Of a DNA stretch of 64,000 nucleotides, positions 10,635 to 19,886 are shown one piece after another. Below the pieces are notes generated by a model, which worked only from the letters and a program-made list of their open reading frames with translations, made no database searches and was not told where the DNA came from. Origin of the DNA: Symbiodinium natans. Lineage: Eukaryota > Sar > Dinophyceae > Suessiales > Symbiodiniaceae. The DNA is taken from positions 477,001-541,000 of the forward strand of contig CAJNDS010001114.1 in assembly GCA_905221605.1 (NCBI GenBank). Reading direction: 5' to 3'. Position numbers and translations under genes: made by a program. Each line of letters begins with the position of its first letter. The first letter of the stretch is position 1.

Positions 10635-10709
10635 CTTTGTAGCATGTAGGTAGAAGTCTGAAGTCAGTGCCAAAGCCCTGCGCCTCCAGCAGGTCGGCGT
10701 CATTGTCTC
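10635..10709 (-). CDS. exon of the RING/coiled-coil gene
   Basis: The frame reads DNDADLLEAQGFGTDFRLLP then TCYK, ending at AAAG|GTGAGT, the best consensus donor in this gene. It is 75 nt with 2 leading bases and 1 trailing base. Acidic start followed by hydrophobic residues. Confidence 0.75.
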
Positions 10710-11043
10710 CTCATCGGCTGGACGCGAGGACGCAAGTAGGAAAATCAGAAGTTTCAGAGCAGACTGCGGGCGTTGACAGAGTGTTGAGAATTCTTCATGA
10801 GTTCCCCTACTACCGCCCTCTATACTACCCCCGTAGGTTCCCCCCATAATCAAGGCTATTTAGAGATAATGGAGTGGTGAAGAGGGGGGTAGCAGGGAAA
10901 TCCATGAAGTCTTGCAACCCGGCACAAACACAACCGCTGGCGATGCTCGTCGCATCTCTCAGCACGTGCAAATCCTGAAGCGCCGTACCAGACGCTCGTG
11001 CCATTGATGCTTTACTTTGGGGTGGTACGGTTGGGCTTGTGAG

Positions 11044-11300
11044 GTGCAGGCCTGTCTGGGAAGGCCTACTAAGCGCTGGAGACCCTGGAAAGAACTTTTT
11101 CGGGGGCTTCTGAAAGCTTCCGGTGGCGAGAAGGGACGGGCAGGAAACAGACTACCTTCCCTGCTGCCCCCTAGTCTGTTGCGGCCTGGCCTGTCTGGGA
11201 AGTCCTACTAGACCCCAGAGACCTTGGAAAGGACCTTTGAGGGAGCTTCTGAAAACTTTTGGGGCCGAGAAAGGAGGGCCTAGCTCCCTAGTCTGTGTAC
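11044..11300. repeat. imperfect tandem duplication, period about 139
   Basis: Two diverged copies sharing GGCCTGTCTGGGAAG, CCTACTA, GACC..GGAAAG and GGGAGCTTCTGAAA-like blocks. A non-coding duplication as far as I can see. 11310-11770 contains opposing open frames but no clear exon. Confidence 0.65.
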
Positions 11301-11778
11301 GGGATTAGCTAGTTGTTCAGCAAAGCGTTTTCAGCTAAGTTAAGGGTTTAGGCAGGTGCAGCGAGAAGCCAGAATGGCTGGAGTGTGTGTTTTCCAGAAC
11401 AGCTGACTCTTGTCATGTTAACCCACAGCGGGCTTGTCGCTGTAGCGCACGCTGTAACCCGTCCCGGCTACAGCTGGCCTTGGCTTGCACCCCTTTATTT
11501 TGGCACTTTTTGCATGGGTACCCCCCCGTAGCCGACAGGTGTCCGGGAGGGGACACGGTGCATCAGGACCATTTGGGGGGTGCCTGGTCTAAACATGAGC
11601 CTGCGTGTTACATCAACCTTCACACCTGCGATCGGGTTGCCCTTGCAGGGCCAGGCCGAGGCGGGTCGCGCAGCGTTAAAAACAAGTTCCTCACCCTTGA
11701 ACCCTAATCTCAATTCTTGGACTCAAAAGCCCTAAACCTAAACCCTAAACCCTAAACCCTAAACCCTTGAAGGTGTGC

Positions 11779-11885
11779 CCTAGCTTCCGAAAAGCCCAGC
11801 GTCTGGGGTCGTCGAAGGGGAGTCGGCTGAAGGTCTGCGCAATCCGCTCGTCGTAGTGTTGCAGCACCTGCTTTGGGCTCCGGGT
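11779..11885 (-). CDS. exon, probably of the RING/coiled-coil gene
   Basis: The minus strand reads TRSPKQVLQHYDERIAQTFS followed by RLPFDDPRRWAFRKL. This is strongly protein-like, with mixed charge and aromatic residues. The acceptor is CTGAG|AC and the donor probably GC (TAGG|GCAC). Its trailing phase does not match the next recognised exon, so one exon or boundary is missing. Confidence 0.65.
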
Positions 11886-12126
11886 CTCAGGGCTTGGGCT
11901 GTGTGTCGGGTATATAGTAAGGTCGCAATGACATACTTGGATCAAAGTACAGGGTCTAAGGATAATCTATGTATATATTTTTTCTACATATACATATGCA
12001 ATAAGAGCTGATAGAGAGGGCTTGGGGACTTTGCAGCGGGAAGCCCTACTCCCAACCACTTCGGACACTTCGAACCCGGGTGACAAGGAATGCTGTCCAT
12101 CCACGGCCCCAAAAAATCCCAGCAAT

Positions 12127-12150
12127 AGGGTTTAGGGTTTAGGGTTTAGG
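12127..12150 (+). repeat. short telomere-like run
   Basis: Three TTTAGGG units in a stretch (11950-12250) with no exon I can support. Confidence 0.8.
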
Positions 12151-12255
12151 GTTCCTACCAAAAACCCCATGAGAACCATCCCGCAGAGTCAATAGGAAGA
12201 GCAAAGGCCTCTGCTGAAGCACCCCAAAATCCCATCAACCCTCGACCTAAACCCT

Positions 12256-12420
12256 AAGCCCTAACCCTAAAACCCTAGACTTAAGCCCTTAAGCCCTTAA
12301 GCCCTTAAGCCCTTAAGCCCTTAAGCCCTTAAGCCCTTAAGCCCTTAGCCCCTAAACCCTAAACCCTAAACCCTAAACCCCAAACCCTAAACCCTAAACC
12401 CTAAACCCTAAACCCTAAAC
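12256..12420 (-). repeat. CCCTTAAG variant array then CCCTAAA
   Basis: About nine units of an 8-base variant, CCCTTAAG, followed by about ten CCCTAAA units. The period changes from 8 to 7 inside one array. Confidence 0.95.
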
Positions 12421-12422
12421 AC

Positions 12423-12524
12423 CGCCTGGTTCCACTTCGTGGTGGCGTCGTTCTGCTCGATCTTGAGCTCTTCGCCGCGCTGCTGCAGCTCCCGGAGCAA
12501 CTCCTGGAGCCGCTTCCGCTCGTC
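12423..12524 (-). CDS. coiled-coil exon of the RING gene
   Basis: The frame reads DERKRLQELLRELQQRGEEL followed by KIEQNDATTKWNQA: exactly 34 codons, phase 0 at both ends. The a/d heptad pattern (Leu, Leu, Leu) is clear. Acceptor ctctcag, donor GCG|GTGTTTAGGG. The donor GT is immediately followed by the telomere-like repeat, and the acceptor side carries the same repeat in the opposite orientation. Confidence 0.85.
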
Positions 12525-12546
12525 CTGAGAGATTCCCTTTTTTTTC

Positions 12547-12693
12547 TTTAGGGTTTAGGGTTTAGGGTTTAGGGTTTAGGGTTTAGGGTTTAGGGTTTAG
12601 GGTTGAGGGTTGAGGGTTGAGGGTTTCGGGTTTAGGGTTTAGGGTTTAGGGTTAGGGTTTAGGGTTTAGGGTTTAGGGTTTAGGGTTTAGGGT

Positions 12694-12746
<53 letters not shown>

Positions 12747-12760
12747 GGTTTAGGGTCACT
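12547..12760 (+). repeat. telomere-like array TTTAGGG/TTGAGGG
   Basis: About 30 units, alternating blocks of TTTAGGG and TTGAGGG. On the minus strand these are CCCTAAA units immediately upstream of the 12423-12524 acceptor. Confidence 0.95.
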
Positions 12761-12944
12761 CGACTTGTTTTTTTGAGAGCGCTCGGTCTTGTCGTTACAA
12801 GAAGTAGCCTTTTGGGGGATTTCAGTTTTAGGCGCGTTGAACCGCAGACTCTCAACCCCAAAGCCCAAACTTCAGGACGCTCATCAAGCAGGTATTTAGG
12901 GTTTGGGCTTGGGAGTTTAGGCTTCGAGGGATAGTTTGGGGCTC

Positions 12945-13056
12945 CCATCTCGGCCAGGGCGTCCCTGTCTGCGTTCGCCTCATCCGTGGCTTCCTGTGTT
13001 TGGGCCTCAAGGCGCCTCTTCTCAGCCCTGGCATCACAGAGCTCTTGGTGAAGGTC
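12945..13056 (-). CDS. coiled-coil exon of the RING gene
   Basis: After a ccttctcag acceptor the frame reads DLHQELCDARAEKRRLEAQT then QEATDEANADRDALAEM, a textbook charged coiled coil. It starts in phase 0, as required by exon 13427-13496. The donor is probably non-canonical GA (GCC|GAGATG would keep phase 0 into the next coil). Tail-type coils after a RING occur in TRAIP-like and other E3 ligases. Confidence 0.85.
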
Positions 13057-13283
13057 CTGAGAAGGAAGACTCTGACTGCTCTTGCTAGACTGGGGGGCTT
13101 GAACAAGGGAAACCTAGCCCCCCAAAAAGGGACAACATCTGGTCATGACGGGACCTGCAGGCTCTAATCGAGCCCTTCAAGCCTACGGGGAGTCTGAACC
13201 CAAATCCAGAAATCTTGAAGTACCAATAAACCCTGAGGCGAACCAAAAAAAGACAGTGGAAACCTCATGTTCAAAAACTTCCT

Positions 13284-13362
13284 ACCCTAAACCCTAAACC
13301 CTAAACCCTAAACCCTAAACCCTAAACCCTAAACCCTAAGCCCTACACCCTAAACCCTAAAT
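13284..13362 (-). repeat. interstitial telomere-like array
   Basis: About eleven CCCTAAA units with minor variants, between two exons of the RING gene. Confidence 0.95.
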
Positions 13363-13426
13363 CACAGGGCCGCCCCAAAAGAGAGCCGTCTGACACCGAC
13401 CTCTCCTTGAGGCGATTTCGCCGCAC

Positions 13427-13496
13427 CTGGGGATCGGCAGCCAGGTCCCGCTGCACTTCAACGGGGTTCTCCATGAGAGCCGGAACCACTTCATAC
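13427..13496 (-). CDS. exon of the RING/coiled-coil gene
   Basis: The frame reads YEVVPALMENPVEVQRDLAA then DPQ, ending at CCCCAG|GTGCGG, a good GT donor (1 leading base, 23 codons, phase 0 end). It runs in phase into the coil at 12945-13056. The open frame continues past the donor (VRRNRLKERSVSDGS), so the exon could be longer. Confidence 0.75.
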
Positions 13497-13503
13497 CTTT
13501 CCA

Positions 13504-13640
13504 GTTTAGGGTTTAGGGTTTAGGGTTTAGGGTTTAGGGTTTAGGGTTTAGGGTTTAGGGTTTAGGGTTTAGGGTTTAGGGTTTAGGGTCTAGGGTCTAG
13601 GGTCTAGGGTCTAGGGTTTAGGGTTTAGGGTTTAGGGTTG
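13504..13640 (+). repeat. interstitial telomere-like array
   Basis: About 19 units, mostly TTTAGGG with a four-unit TCTAGGG block inside. 13641-14090 holds diverged telomere-like text and a C-run but no exon I can support. Confidence 0.95.
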
Positions 13641-14097
13641 TGTTTTAAAGGGCTTAACAGGGCTTGAGTAGGGCTTCCTTTTTTAAGGTTCAGGGTTGAG
13701 GCCCTTCAGCCTTTCAGGTGTTTTAGGGTTTTAACTAATGGGGTTCTGGGTTTAGGCTTTAAGGGCTGTATAGGGTCAACTCTAGGGTTCGGTGTTCATG
13801 TGTGGCCTCGAGACTTGAAAAGAATTGGGGGCCTGTAAACAGGTGGAAGCTTTGGATTGGAACCACCACCCCCCCCCCCCCCCCCCCTAAACCTCCACCC
13901 CCACAAAGCCGTGAACCTCAAACCCTGAAATCCCCGAAACTCACAAAGCCCCACGACACAAGCCTTGCAATTCCAAACTCCTAGACAAGGAAGATACGCC
14001 CCAAAGCCTTGCCAAAGCAAGACATTGCATCCTAGACTTCTCCAATCAAGTTGGTCAGGACCCGAAACCCTAAACCCTACACCCTAAACCGTAAAAA

Positions 14098-14180
14098 ACT
14101 CGACTTGAGAGCACTGCAACAAAATCGCATCCCAAGGCACAGCAGGGGCCGCACCTGGCTCTCCCGCGTCCTGACCTTGC
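14098..14180 (-). CDS. possible exon following the RING finger
   Basis: After a tctgccag acceptor two bases complete the codon left by the RING exon, then KVRTRESQVRPLLCLGMRF follows. The phase match supports it; another open frame overlaps (SARQGQDAGEPGAAP). The 3' boundary is unknown. Confidence 0.45.
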
Positions 14181-14304
14181 CTGGCAGAGACGAAGCTTTG
14201 GGTTTAGGGTTTAGGGTCTAGGGTGGAGGGTTTAAATTTTAGGGTTGAGGGTTCAGGGCTTCGGGTTTAGGGTTTAACTGTGTGTGTGTGCGCGTGCATC
14301 TCAC

Positions 14305-14443
14305 GGGTAAGCTTCGGGGCTGAACCAAGATAGACCCAGTGGCACTGTGGGCAGGTCTTGCTGTCCCGCGTGCTGCATTGTGCCAGCCATGACTCAATAC
14401 ACTGGCGGTGGTAGACATGCCCGCAGCCCAGGGCCGCAGTAGG
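14305..14443 (-). CDS. RING-H2 finger, second half
   Basis: The minus strand reads AALGCGHVYHRQCIESWLAQ followed by CSTRDSKTCPQCHWVYLGS. C-x-H-x2-H-x2-C and the closing C-P-x-C are the third to eighth zinc ligands of a RING-H2 finger. The Trp-Leu after the sixth ligand is typical of the E2-binding face. The exon lies between a tctcag acceptor and a GTGAGA donor, 46 codons plus one base. With exon 14584-14655 it forms a complete finger. RING fingers recruit ubiquitin-conjugating enzymes; the coiled coils encoded downstream fit a TRAIP-like or similar E3 ligase, but the substrate is unknown. Confidence 0.9.
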
Positions 14444-14583
14444 CTGAGACCTTAGTCGTCACAAGAGCCCGGAAGTCAATACTCTGCGCCCAAGCGCTTG
14501 GCTTTGAAAGGCACCTGAACCTGAACTCCAGCATCCCCAAACCTCGTGACGCCAAGACCTTTCAGTCTGAATCCCTGACAGGC

Positions 14584-14655
14584 CGACAAGTAAGGCTCCC
14601 ACAGGATCGAGTCATAGCAGATGCTGCAGTTTTCGGACTCCAGCGAATCGCCCAT
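14584..14655 (-). CDS. RING-H2 finger, first half with start codon
   Basis: ATG at 14655 opens MGDSLESENCSICYDSILWE then PYLS. C-x2-C supplies zinc ligands one and two. An in-frame TAG lies just upstream, so this Met is the likely start. The exon is exactly 24 codons and the best in-phase donor is GC (TCG|GCCTGT). Splicing to 14443 leaves 17 residues between the second and third ligands, within the normal RING range. GT sites nearby would break the frame. Confidence 0.85.
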
Positions 14656-15077
14656 GGCATGTAACTACGTGGTTCGGGATGCTGGGGCTGTTGTTGTATA
14701 GGGTTGGCTTCGAGAATTCTATTTTTGGGGGGGTACTGGTGTCGGATGTAGGTGCAGCCGACCACGGTCAGCAGGCTGCAAGGGTTTCTTGGTACCTGGT
14801 AGCGGAGGAACCATATTGTCATAAGGCTACCCTTTTTGGGTCTTGATTACGTTTTAAGGGAACCTATAGAAGCAAAAACAGTGCGATAGGGTACCACCTG
14901 GGCTACCAAGGTTTCCAAGCTCAGGGGTTTTGGGCTTGCGGGCCTGGACTGGGGGCTTGGGGGCTCCTTGAGCAGGGCACTGCGGCCAGGACCCTAAACC
15001 CTAAACTGAAGGCCCTGAGCACCAACTCACACCCCCGCATCAAAGCCCCAGACCATCATTGCACCTTCAAATCACAG

Positions 15078-15159
15078 ATACTAACAGTCCTTAATAGGGA
15101 ATATAGTACCCCCTATCAGAATCCCAATTAAGGACTGTTAGCATAAGGGGGAATGCCCA
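15078..15159. mobile_element. MITE-like family A, ends eroded
   Basis: The inverted arms TACTAACAGTCCTTAATAGG and CAATTAAGGACTGTTAGCAT flank a short centre. The outermost TTGGGATG is lost. On the minus strand its outer arm begins directly at the probable donor of the TTHVPG exon, so the element may supply the 5' splice site. Confidence 0.75.
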
Positions 15160-15247
15160 TGAGCTCGACCACCGGGTCCTCCCTTGCTGGGCCGAATGGC
15201 ACGCCAGGCACGTGGGTGGTGATCACCCGCAGCTTGCCCCGCCCCGC
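15157..15247 (-). CDS. EEP-family exon carrying the TTHVPG motif
   Basis: The frame reads AGRGKLRVITTHVPGVPFGP followed by AREDPVVELM: 30 codons+1 after a cag acceptor (or longer, since YFRLLDQ precedes in frame). A strand ending in T-H followed by a loop and a helix is the conserved His segment between the Glu and GDFN motifs of EEP enzymes. Joined to IPTIVMGDFN (2659-2748) it gives family-like spacing of some 30 residues, although the phase needs one more small exon or a GT donor at CCG|GTGGTC, which would be phase 0. Confidence 0.75.
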
Positions 15248-15272
15248 CTGGTCCAGGAGCCGGAAGTAAAAT

Positions 15273-15327
15273 TAGGGTTTAGGGTTTAGGGTTTAGGGTT
15301 TAGGGTTTAGGGTTTAGGGTTCAGGGC
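15273..15327 (+). repeat. interstitial telomere-like array
   Basis: About seven TTTAGGG units directly upstream (minus sense) of the TTHVPG exon. Confidence 0.9.
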
Positions 15328-15334
15328 ACATCCT

Positions 15335-15469
15335 CCCCTGAGTGCGGCTCTGCTCAGCCAGTTGTTTGCCTTTTTGGGGAACGGTGCACTCCACTTGGAG
15401 CTGGGATAATACTTGTTTCTCGTACTTCTTTTTCAGTTGCACAAGATTGTCCGCCGATGGTGACAGAAT
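15335..15469 (-). CDS. exon, probably of the EEP gene
   Basis: After a gatag acceptor one frame reads ILSPSADNLVQLKKKYEKQV then LSQLQVECTVPQKGKQLAEQ, clearly protein-like and helical. A second frame (SVTIGGQSCATEKEVRETS) would better match the phase of exon 16053-16143 but ends sooner. The plus frame is also open. Exon status likely, frame uncertain. Confidence 0.5.
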
Positions 15470-16052
15470 CTATCAGAGGAGCGAACACAAAGAAGCCCTT
15501 CAAGGCATGAGCATTTCCTCAAGCATCCAAGTGCTCAGAAAAAAACAGCCCAGTTTTGCCCCATGCACCATTTTCGCGATGATAACCGAGCATATGATCC
15601 TGCAGCCATGAAACCTTGACCTCAAAACTTTCAAAGACCTGCAGCCCCTTTGAGAGCGTTGGGCGGTTGGGCGAATCTTCAAGAATCCCAGAACGAAGCG
15701 CCCGAGGAACTCACCACAGCATTTTGTACATTCATTCCTGTTTAGGGTTTAGGGCTTTAGGGTTTAGGGTTTAGGCTGACACAGCTCAAGGCTTCGGCTG
15801 CGGTTTGAGTCTTCTTGCTGCTTTTCGGGCTCAGGGCGAGAACAAAAAAAAGAGAGGCAACGAAGTTTGGAACGGCATGGAAGTCCCGAGTCGCCCTCCA
15901 TGCATTCTGAGGTTCGGACTTAGTCTCGAAGCCTTCTGCTGCAAGCCTCTGTAGAATGCCTCAAGCCCATAACTTTAAGCCCCTAAAGCCTGGACTGTAT
16001 GCGCCCTACGCCTCCCCCCCCCCCCCCCCCGCCAAAAAAAACCAAAACATAC

Positions 16053-16143
16053 CTGACACAACAAACAAAGGCGCCGGGGCCCGAGCTCCCCGCAAAGAGA
16101 AGATGGCCTCGCTAATGCCCTGGCACATGGGCAGCCGTCTCCA
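16053..16143 (-). CDS. exon of the EEP gene
   Basis: Between a cctag acceptor and TCAG|GTATGT the frame reads WRRLPMCQGISEAIFSLRGA then RAPAPLFVVS (30 codons+1). It starts in phase 0, continuing from exon 17766-17837. The hydrophobic strand LFVVS is compatible with the EEP sandwich core, but there is no catalytic motif. Confidence 0.65.
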
Positions 16144-17125
16144 CTAGGGCGTGCAACCATGTGTTGCTGCAATATTTTGGGGCAGTTGGGTGGTTAGAAA
16201 TAAAACATGTAAATGCGGTAGCATGTGTGTGCGTGTCTATATACATAGGTGCACACATTCACGACTTCACCACTATTCACGCATCAGGGCCTTCAGTGTG
16301 TTCGATGTGTTTTTGGGACTGGGGGGGCCACCCCCCCTCCCCCCTTTCCCGCAAACACTCTGAGACCCTCAGAGCCAAACACACACACCCCCTCCCTCTG
16401 TCTCAACGCCTCCAACCCTAGACACTAAAGCAACGACGCAATTCTGGCAAGCACGAGGCCCTACAAACCTACGTACGTAGGACCTATATATTATTTAGCG
16501 ACCGACGATGGAGCCCAAGCCTCTTATATTTTCGAAAACGGTTGAAGTTTTGAAAACGAGGCTTTAACATTTGAGGCTTCAATAACTTTCAACATGTTCA
16601 GGGTCTCTGTAAAAATAAAACTTTGTAAAAACTACGAAAGTCCGGGAACCTCCAGCGGCCAGGGCGCCAGGGACTGTCAAACCTCTTCTATTCTTGTTCT
16701 GCTAAACAATTCAGACCTCGGAAGCCCTTACCAGTTTGGGCTTTCACATGGGCGTTCATGTGCTTTCACCATTTTCGGGAGTTCGTACCTAAGTCTGACA
16801 CCGTCCGGGACACCCTGTTGCGTTTGCAAATCCCAGAATAGAACACAAGTCAGGGCACGAGACCAAAGGCATTGACGTGAGAGAGGCAATAACAATGCAA
16901 TACTTGCAATAGTGAATTAAGAAAGAACACATGTCCCAATATTTAGAATGAGAAAGCAATAATGACTTGAAACGCCAACCCCACTCCCCCCCCCCCCCCC
17001 CCCCCCCCTGATAAGCAAGACCCATGGCTGCTGGCTGAGTCAAAACCTTGGATTCCAGATACTACAATACAGTCACGGTTAAAACCAAATAACCTCAAGC
17101 ATTCACCCCCAAGCCCCCGACCCCC

Positions 17126-17166
17126 CCTTATTCTCTTCTTCTTCTTCTTATTCTTCTTCTTCTTCT
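17126..17166 (+). repeat. TTC microsatellite
   Basis: Short TCTTCTTCTTATTCTTCTTC tract. A CT dinucleotide tract of about 19 units lies at 17515-17553. 16160-17760 otherwise shows only ambiguous open frames, for example on plus from 17584 (GGARVFLHGDAKSYVKVHAP). Confidence 0.9.
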
Positions 17167-17514
17167 ACCCAGCGAAGAGGCCCCCCGAAGGAGTCCCTCT
17201 CTGTCTCTCTCTTTCTGTGTCTCTCTCTTCCTCGTGGCATTTTCAATATTCGCTCTCTCCTCTTAATCTGCTTATACTAAATCCCAGGCAATGATTCGTC
17301 ACTTGTTTATTTGTAACGGTTCTCAAAAGGTCAAGTCGCAACGGGTGTCCCCATCACCGTTTCTGTTAAGACTCTCTCGAAGGATACACCGCCCCGCAGT
17401 GTCCACCTCTTCTTTTCTGCTTCGCGCGCTTTCCGAGTACTAGGTCCGCAAGAAGTCTCCCCACCTTTCGTTCCCGCTTGTTGCTGTTATCGTCTCGTTC
17501 TCCGTCCTCTCTCT

Positions 17515-17555
<41 letters not shown>

Positions 17556-17765
17556 ACTGGACTCAGGCTCAGGTCAAAGGATAATGCATGAGAAGGAAGG
17601 GAATGACAAAAGAGGAGGAGCAAGAGTTTTCCTTCATGGGGACGCCAAGTCATACGTAAAGGTCCATGCCCCCCAAACCTACACACCTCCCATGAACCTC
17701 AGGTTGATCCGCACAACGCCTGCAACTTTAAGGCTTATAAGCCTGCAAGTTTAGTAACTCCTTGC

Positions 17766-17837
17766 GGCCCCTGTGGCCTTCCGGGGGTCAGACGTTGTGT
17801 AGGCTGTCTCAGCGCGGTAGACGCGGAAGTCCTCCGT
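17766..17837 (-). CDS. exon of the EEP gene
   Basis: The frame reads TEDFRVYRAETAYTTSDPRK then ATGA: exactly 24 codons, phase 0 at both ends, with an in-frame TAG forming the acceptor (GGATAG|ACG) and a GC donor (GCC|GCAAGG). It joins in phase to exon 17941-18040 upstream and 16053-16143 downstream. Confidence 0.7.
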
Positions 17838-17940
17838 CTATCCGGGCACTCCCTTTTGCCGAGACATAAGTTGCTGCGCAACAAAGATGGTGTGGTCGTC
17901 ACATGTAGGGGGCTGCCAGTTAAGGGAGGTTGGAGGCTAC

Positions 17941-18040
17941 AGTTCTTGGAGGAAGTTCGTATCTCTGATGTTGTGGGAGACGGTGCTGGCTTTGCGAGTT
18001 CAGGGTTTTCAGGACCTGGTATTTGGCATGCCGTTCATGT
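17941..18040 (-). CDS. exon, probably of the EEP gene
   Basis: Acceptor gggcag, donor ACT|GTAGCC, 1+33 codons. The frame reads HERHAKYQVLKTLNSQSQHR then LPQHQRYELPPRT. An overlapping plus frame (GGWRLQFLEEVRISDVV) is also protein-like, so strand is not certain; phase agreement with 17766-17837 favours minus. Confidence 0.55.
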
Positions 18041-18199
18041 CTGCCCGGAGAAATAATGTACGTGTGCGCGCGTGTGTGTGTGTTTTCCGTTTCACGGCAT
18101 TTCGGTCTCTGTGTCGTTGTGTGGGTGTGCGGATTGGCCGCGCGGTGGGGCGGGTGGGTGAAGGGGGCTGAGCCCTCGGAGTTGGGGGAAGCGGAAAAC

Positions 18200-18280
18200 T
18201 CGGATTTGGCAGGGTGTTGACTGCAAAAGTGGTTCTGCTCCTCGAACGACATTCCGCCTCCATATCTGGGAGGTGGATTG
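18200..18280 (-). CDS. exon candidate, two open frames
   Basis: After a ttcctgcag acceptor the minus strand is open in two frames: NPPPRYGGGMSFEEQNHFCS, or IHLPDMEAECRSRSRTTFAV. The second matches the phase left by exon 18437-18507. A real exon is likely; the frame is unresolved. 18045-18170 downstream is a CA/CG-rich simple tract. Confidence 0.5.
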
Positions 18281-18436
18281 CTGCAGGAATGACAGAAAGC
18301 AGCTTACGTTCACATTCCTGTCTCTTCTATAAGGTATCCTGGAACTGCCTGGCTTGACTCATAACTCTGAACGAAACCACAGACCGTCTCCGACTTTCCG
18401 ACGCTCTCTTCTCTCAAGCTTCAGAGTCCTGCTCAC

Positions 18437-18507
18437 GGTTGAGATCGAGGCCTTTGACGTCGTAGACGATGGCCTCCTGGCACAGATTCTGGCGATGCGA
18501 TGTACAG
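18437..18507 (-). CDS. exon, probably of the EEP gene
   Basis: Acceptor ccatcag, donor C|GTGAGC. The frame reads CTSHRQNLCQEAIVYDVKGL then DLN. The segment EAIVYDV resembles the strand that follows the Glu motif in EEP proteins, where a sentence such as G-x-A-x-F-Y is usual. The plus frame is also open (VEIEAFDVVDDGLLAQILAM). Confidence 0.6.
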
Positions 18508-19003
18508 CTGATGGACACCAGCCCCGAGAGGCAAAACCCCTTGCAGATCTTGCTATTTTGAAGCTCGAAGAAAAGACTCCTTTGAATAAACAACTGATGT
18601 ACGGGTTGCAATTTTGATACTCAATCGGCCCGGGCAGGGTCCCGGCCGGCAGACAGCATCTATGCCAGAGGGCCGGGTGGCGAAATAAAGCGCGGTAGCA
18701 ATTACAAAAACTCGGTTTGGCCGGGAATCTAGGGGGAATTTAGGGTTTAGGGTTTTGGGTTTAGGGTTTAGGGATGTTCAGAGCAAGCCAAAGCAGACCG
18801 AACCGCAGCCCCAGAACCGAAGCCTTACTGCTCCCTTGGCGCCAAGGCTTTCAAACAGTTTGGAAGGTGTACGCTCACAAACTGAGAAGCAAATACAAGT
18901 AAAGACCCTATGCCCTAAAGCCCTCAACCTGAAACGTTTTGAACCCTAAACCCTATAAACCCTAAACCCGAGACCCTGAACCCTAAAACCCTCATCCTGA
19001 AAC

Positions 19004-19114
19004 CTTTCCAGCCGCCTGGTTCTTCTGATCCGGGGTGGCGCCCGAGCGCAGCACCGCGTAGCCCCGCCGCCGGAGCCTTGCTTCCAGGAGGTCCAGGAAT
19101 TCGGGCCAGCATTC
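19004..19114 (-). CDS. EEP exon supplying the catalytic Glu
   Basis: Exactly 37 codons, phase 0 at both ends: ECWPEFLDLLEARLRRRGY then AVLRSGATPDQKNQAAGK, between GGAG and AAG|GTTTCA. Helix followed by R-G-Y is what follows the Gln-Glu motif in CCR4/nocturnin-type EEP proteins. Its first codon, Glu, joins directly to CLQ at the end of exon 19887-19940 to make CLQE. Telomere-like repeats flank it on both sides. Confidence 0.85.
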
Positions 19115-19305
19115 CTCCGGTCCGAGTTTTTGACAGTGTTTAGGGTTTAGGGTTTCGGGTTTACGCTCAGACTGAGTTTTTTTACAGTATACACTCCAGG
19201 TTGCCGCAAATCGGGGAAGGGAATAGTTGGAGTCAGTCCGCGTGAGCTTAGGTAGACTGAGAATACGACTTATGCTAGCGAGCGCAACAAATCAAACGTC
19301 GTAGA

Positions 19306-19363
19306 AGATTGGCTCGACTTCCAGCCGGGGGAGGGCGGGGTTGAAGGGCAGGGAGCAGCTGGC
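19306..19363 (-). CDS. exon candidate lying inside the EEP intron
   Basis: After a gggccag acceptor the frame reads CSLPFNPALPRLEVEPIFYD, then a possible GA donor or stop. It lies between two exons that join perfectly to form CLQE, so it would disrupt the domain if included. It could be a cassette exon or a remnant of another copy. Confidence 0.4.
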
Positions 19364-19886
19364 CCCACCTCCTAATTATGCTCCATCTTCAGGCTTGCGA
19401 TCTCTTGTTTTGCTTCGCTTCTCTGTCCCTTCGTTCGTTCCTTCTCGTGCGATCTTTACTTGCCTGCCTCCTTCTTTGCTTCGCTCCTGCATTGACAATC
19501 TTTCAGCCCCCAAGCTGTCATTTTCAGTACTTGAGCACCTCAAAACCTCCCGGTGTCCCCGCATACAGGTGTTCTTTATCCATACATGCTTTTGTTGATG
19601 CCTATGCCTGTGCCGCTGTTTATGTCTATGTGTTGGGGGAGAAAGATGGTGCCTGGAAGGTTTGAGCGGCACACTGGCTTAGAAAAGGCAGACGTTGGTG
19701 GAACCAGATATGGCATTTATATAGTATAATAGCATCTGTACATTGTCGATGGCGTTTGATACAGAGTCTACCTTTTGCAGGTTTGCGCATGAACTAGAAG
19801 CTCAAAGTGTAGGCCTTAGGTTTGGGGGGTTTAAGTATATCCTCAGCCATAAACATCCCTATGCCCAGGGTGCTTCATGCCCCGTC

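Noticed and set aside
10233-10853. 206-codon minus-strand ATG frame as a single protein
   Set aside because: It reads through a consensus GTGAGT donor and an intron; the two exons inside it use different frames and join in phase with neighbouring exons.
12060-12125. tRNA-like text GGGTTCGAA
   Set aside because: No matching T-stem, anticodon arm or acceptor stem can be folded around it; similar text at 35228 also fails.
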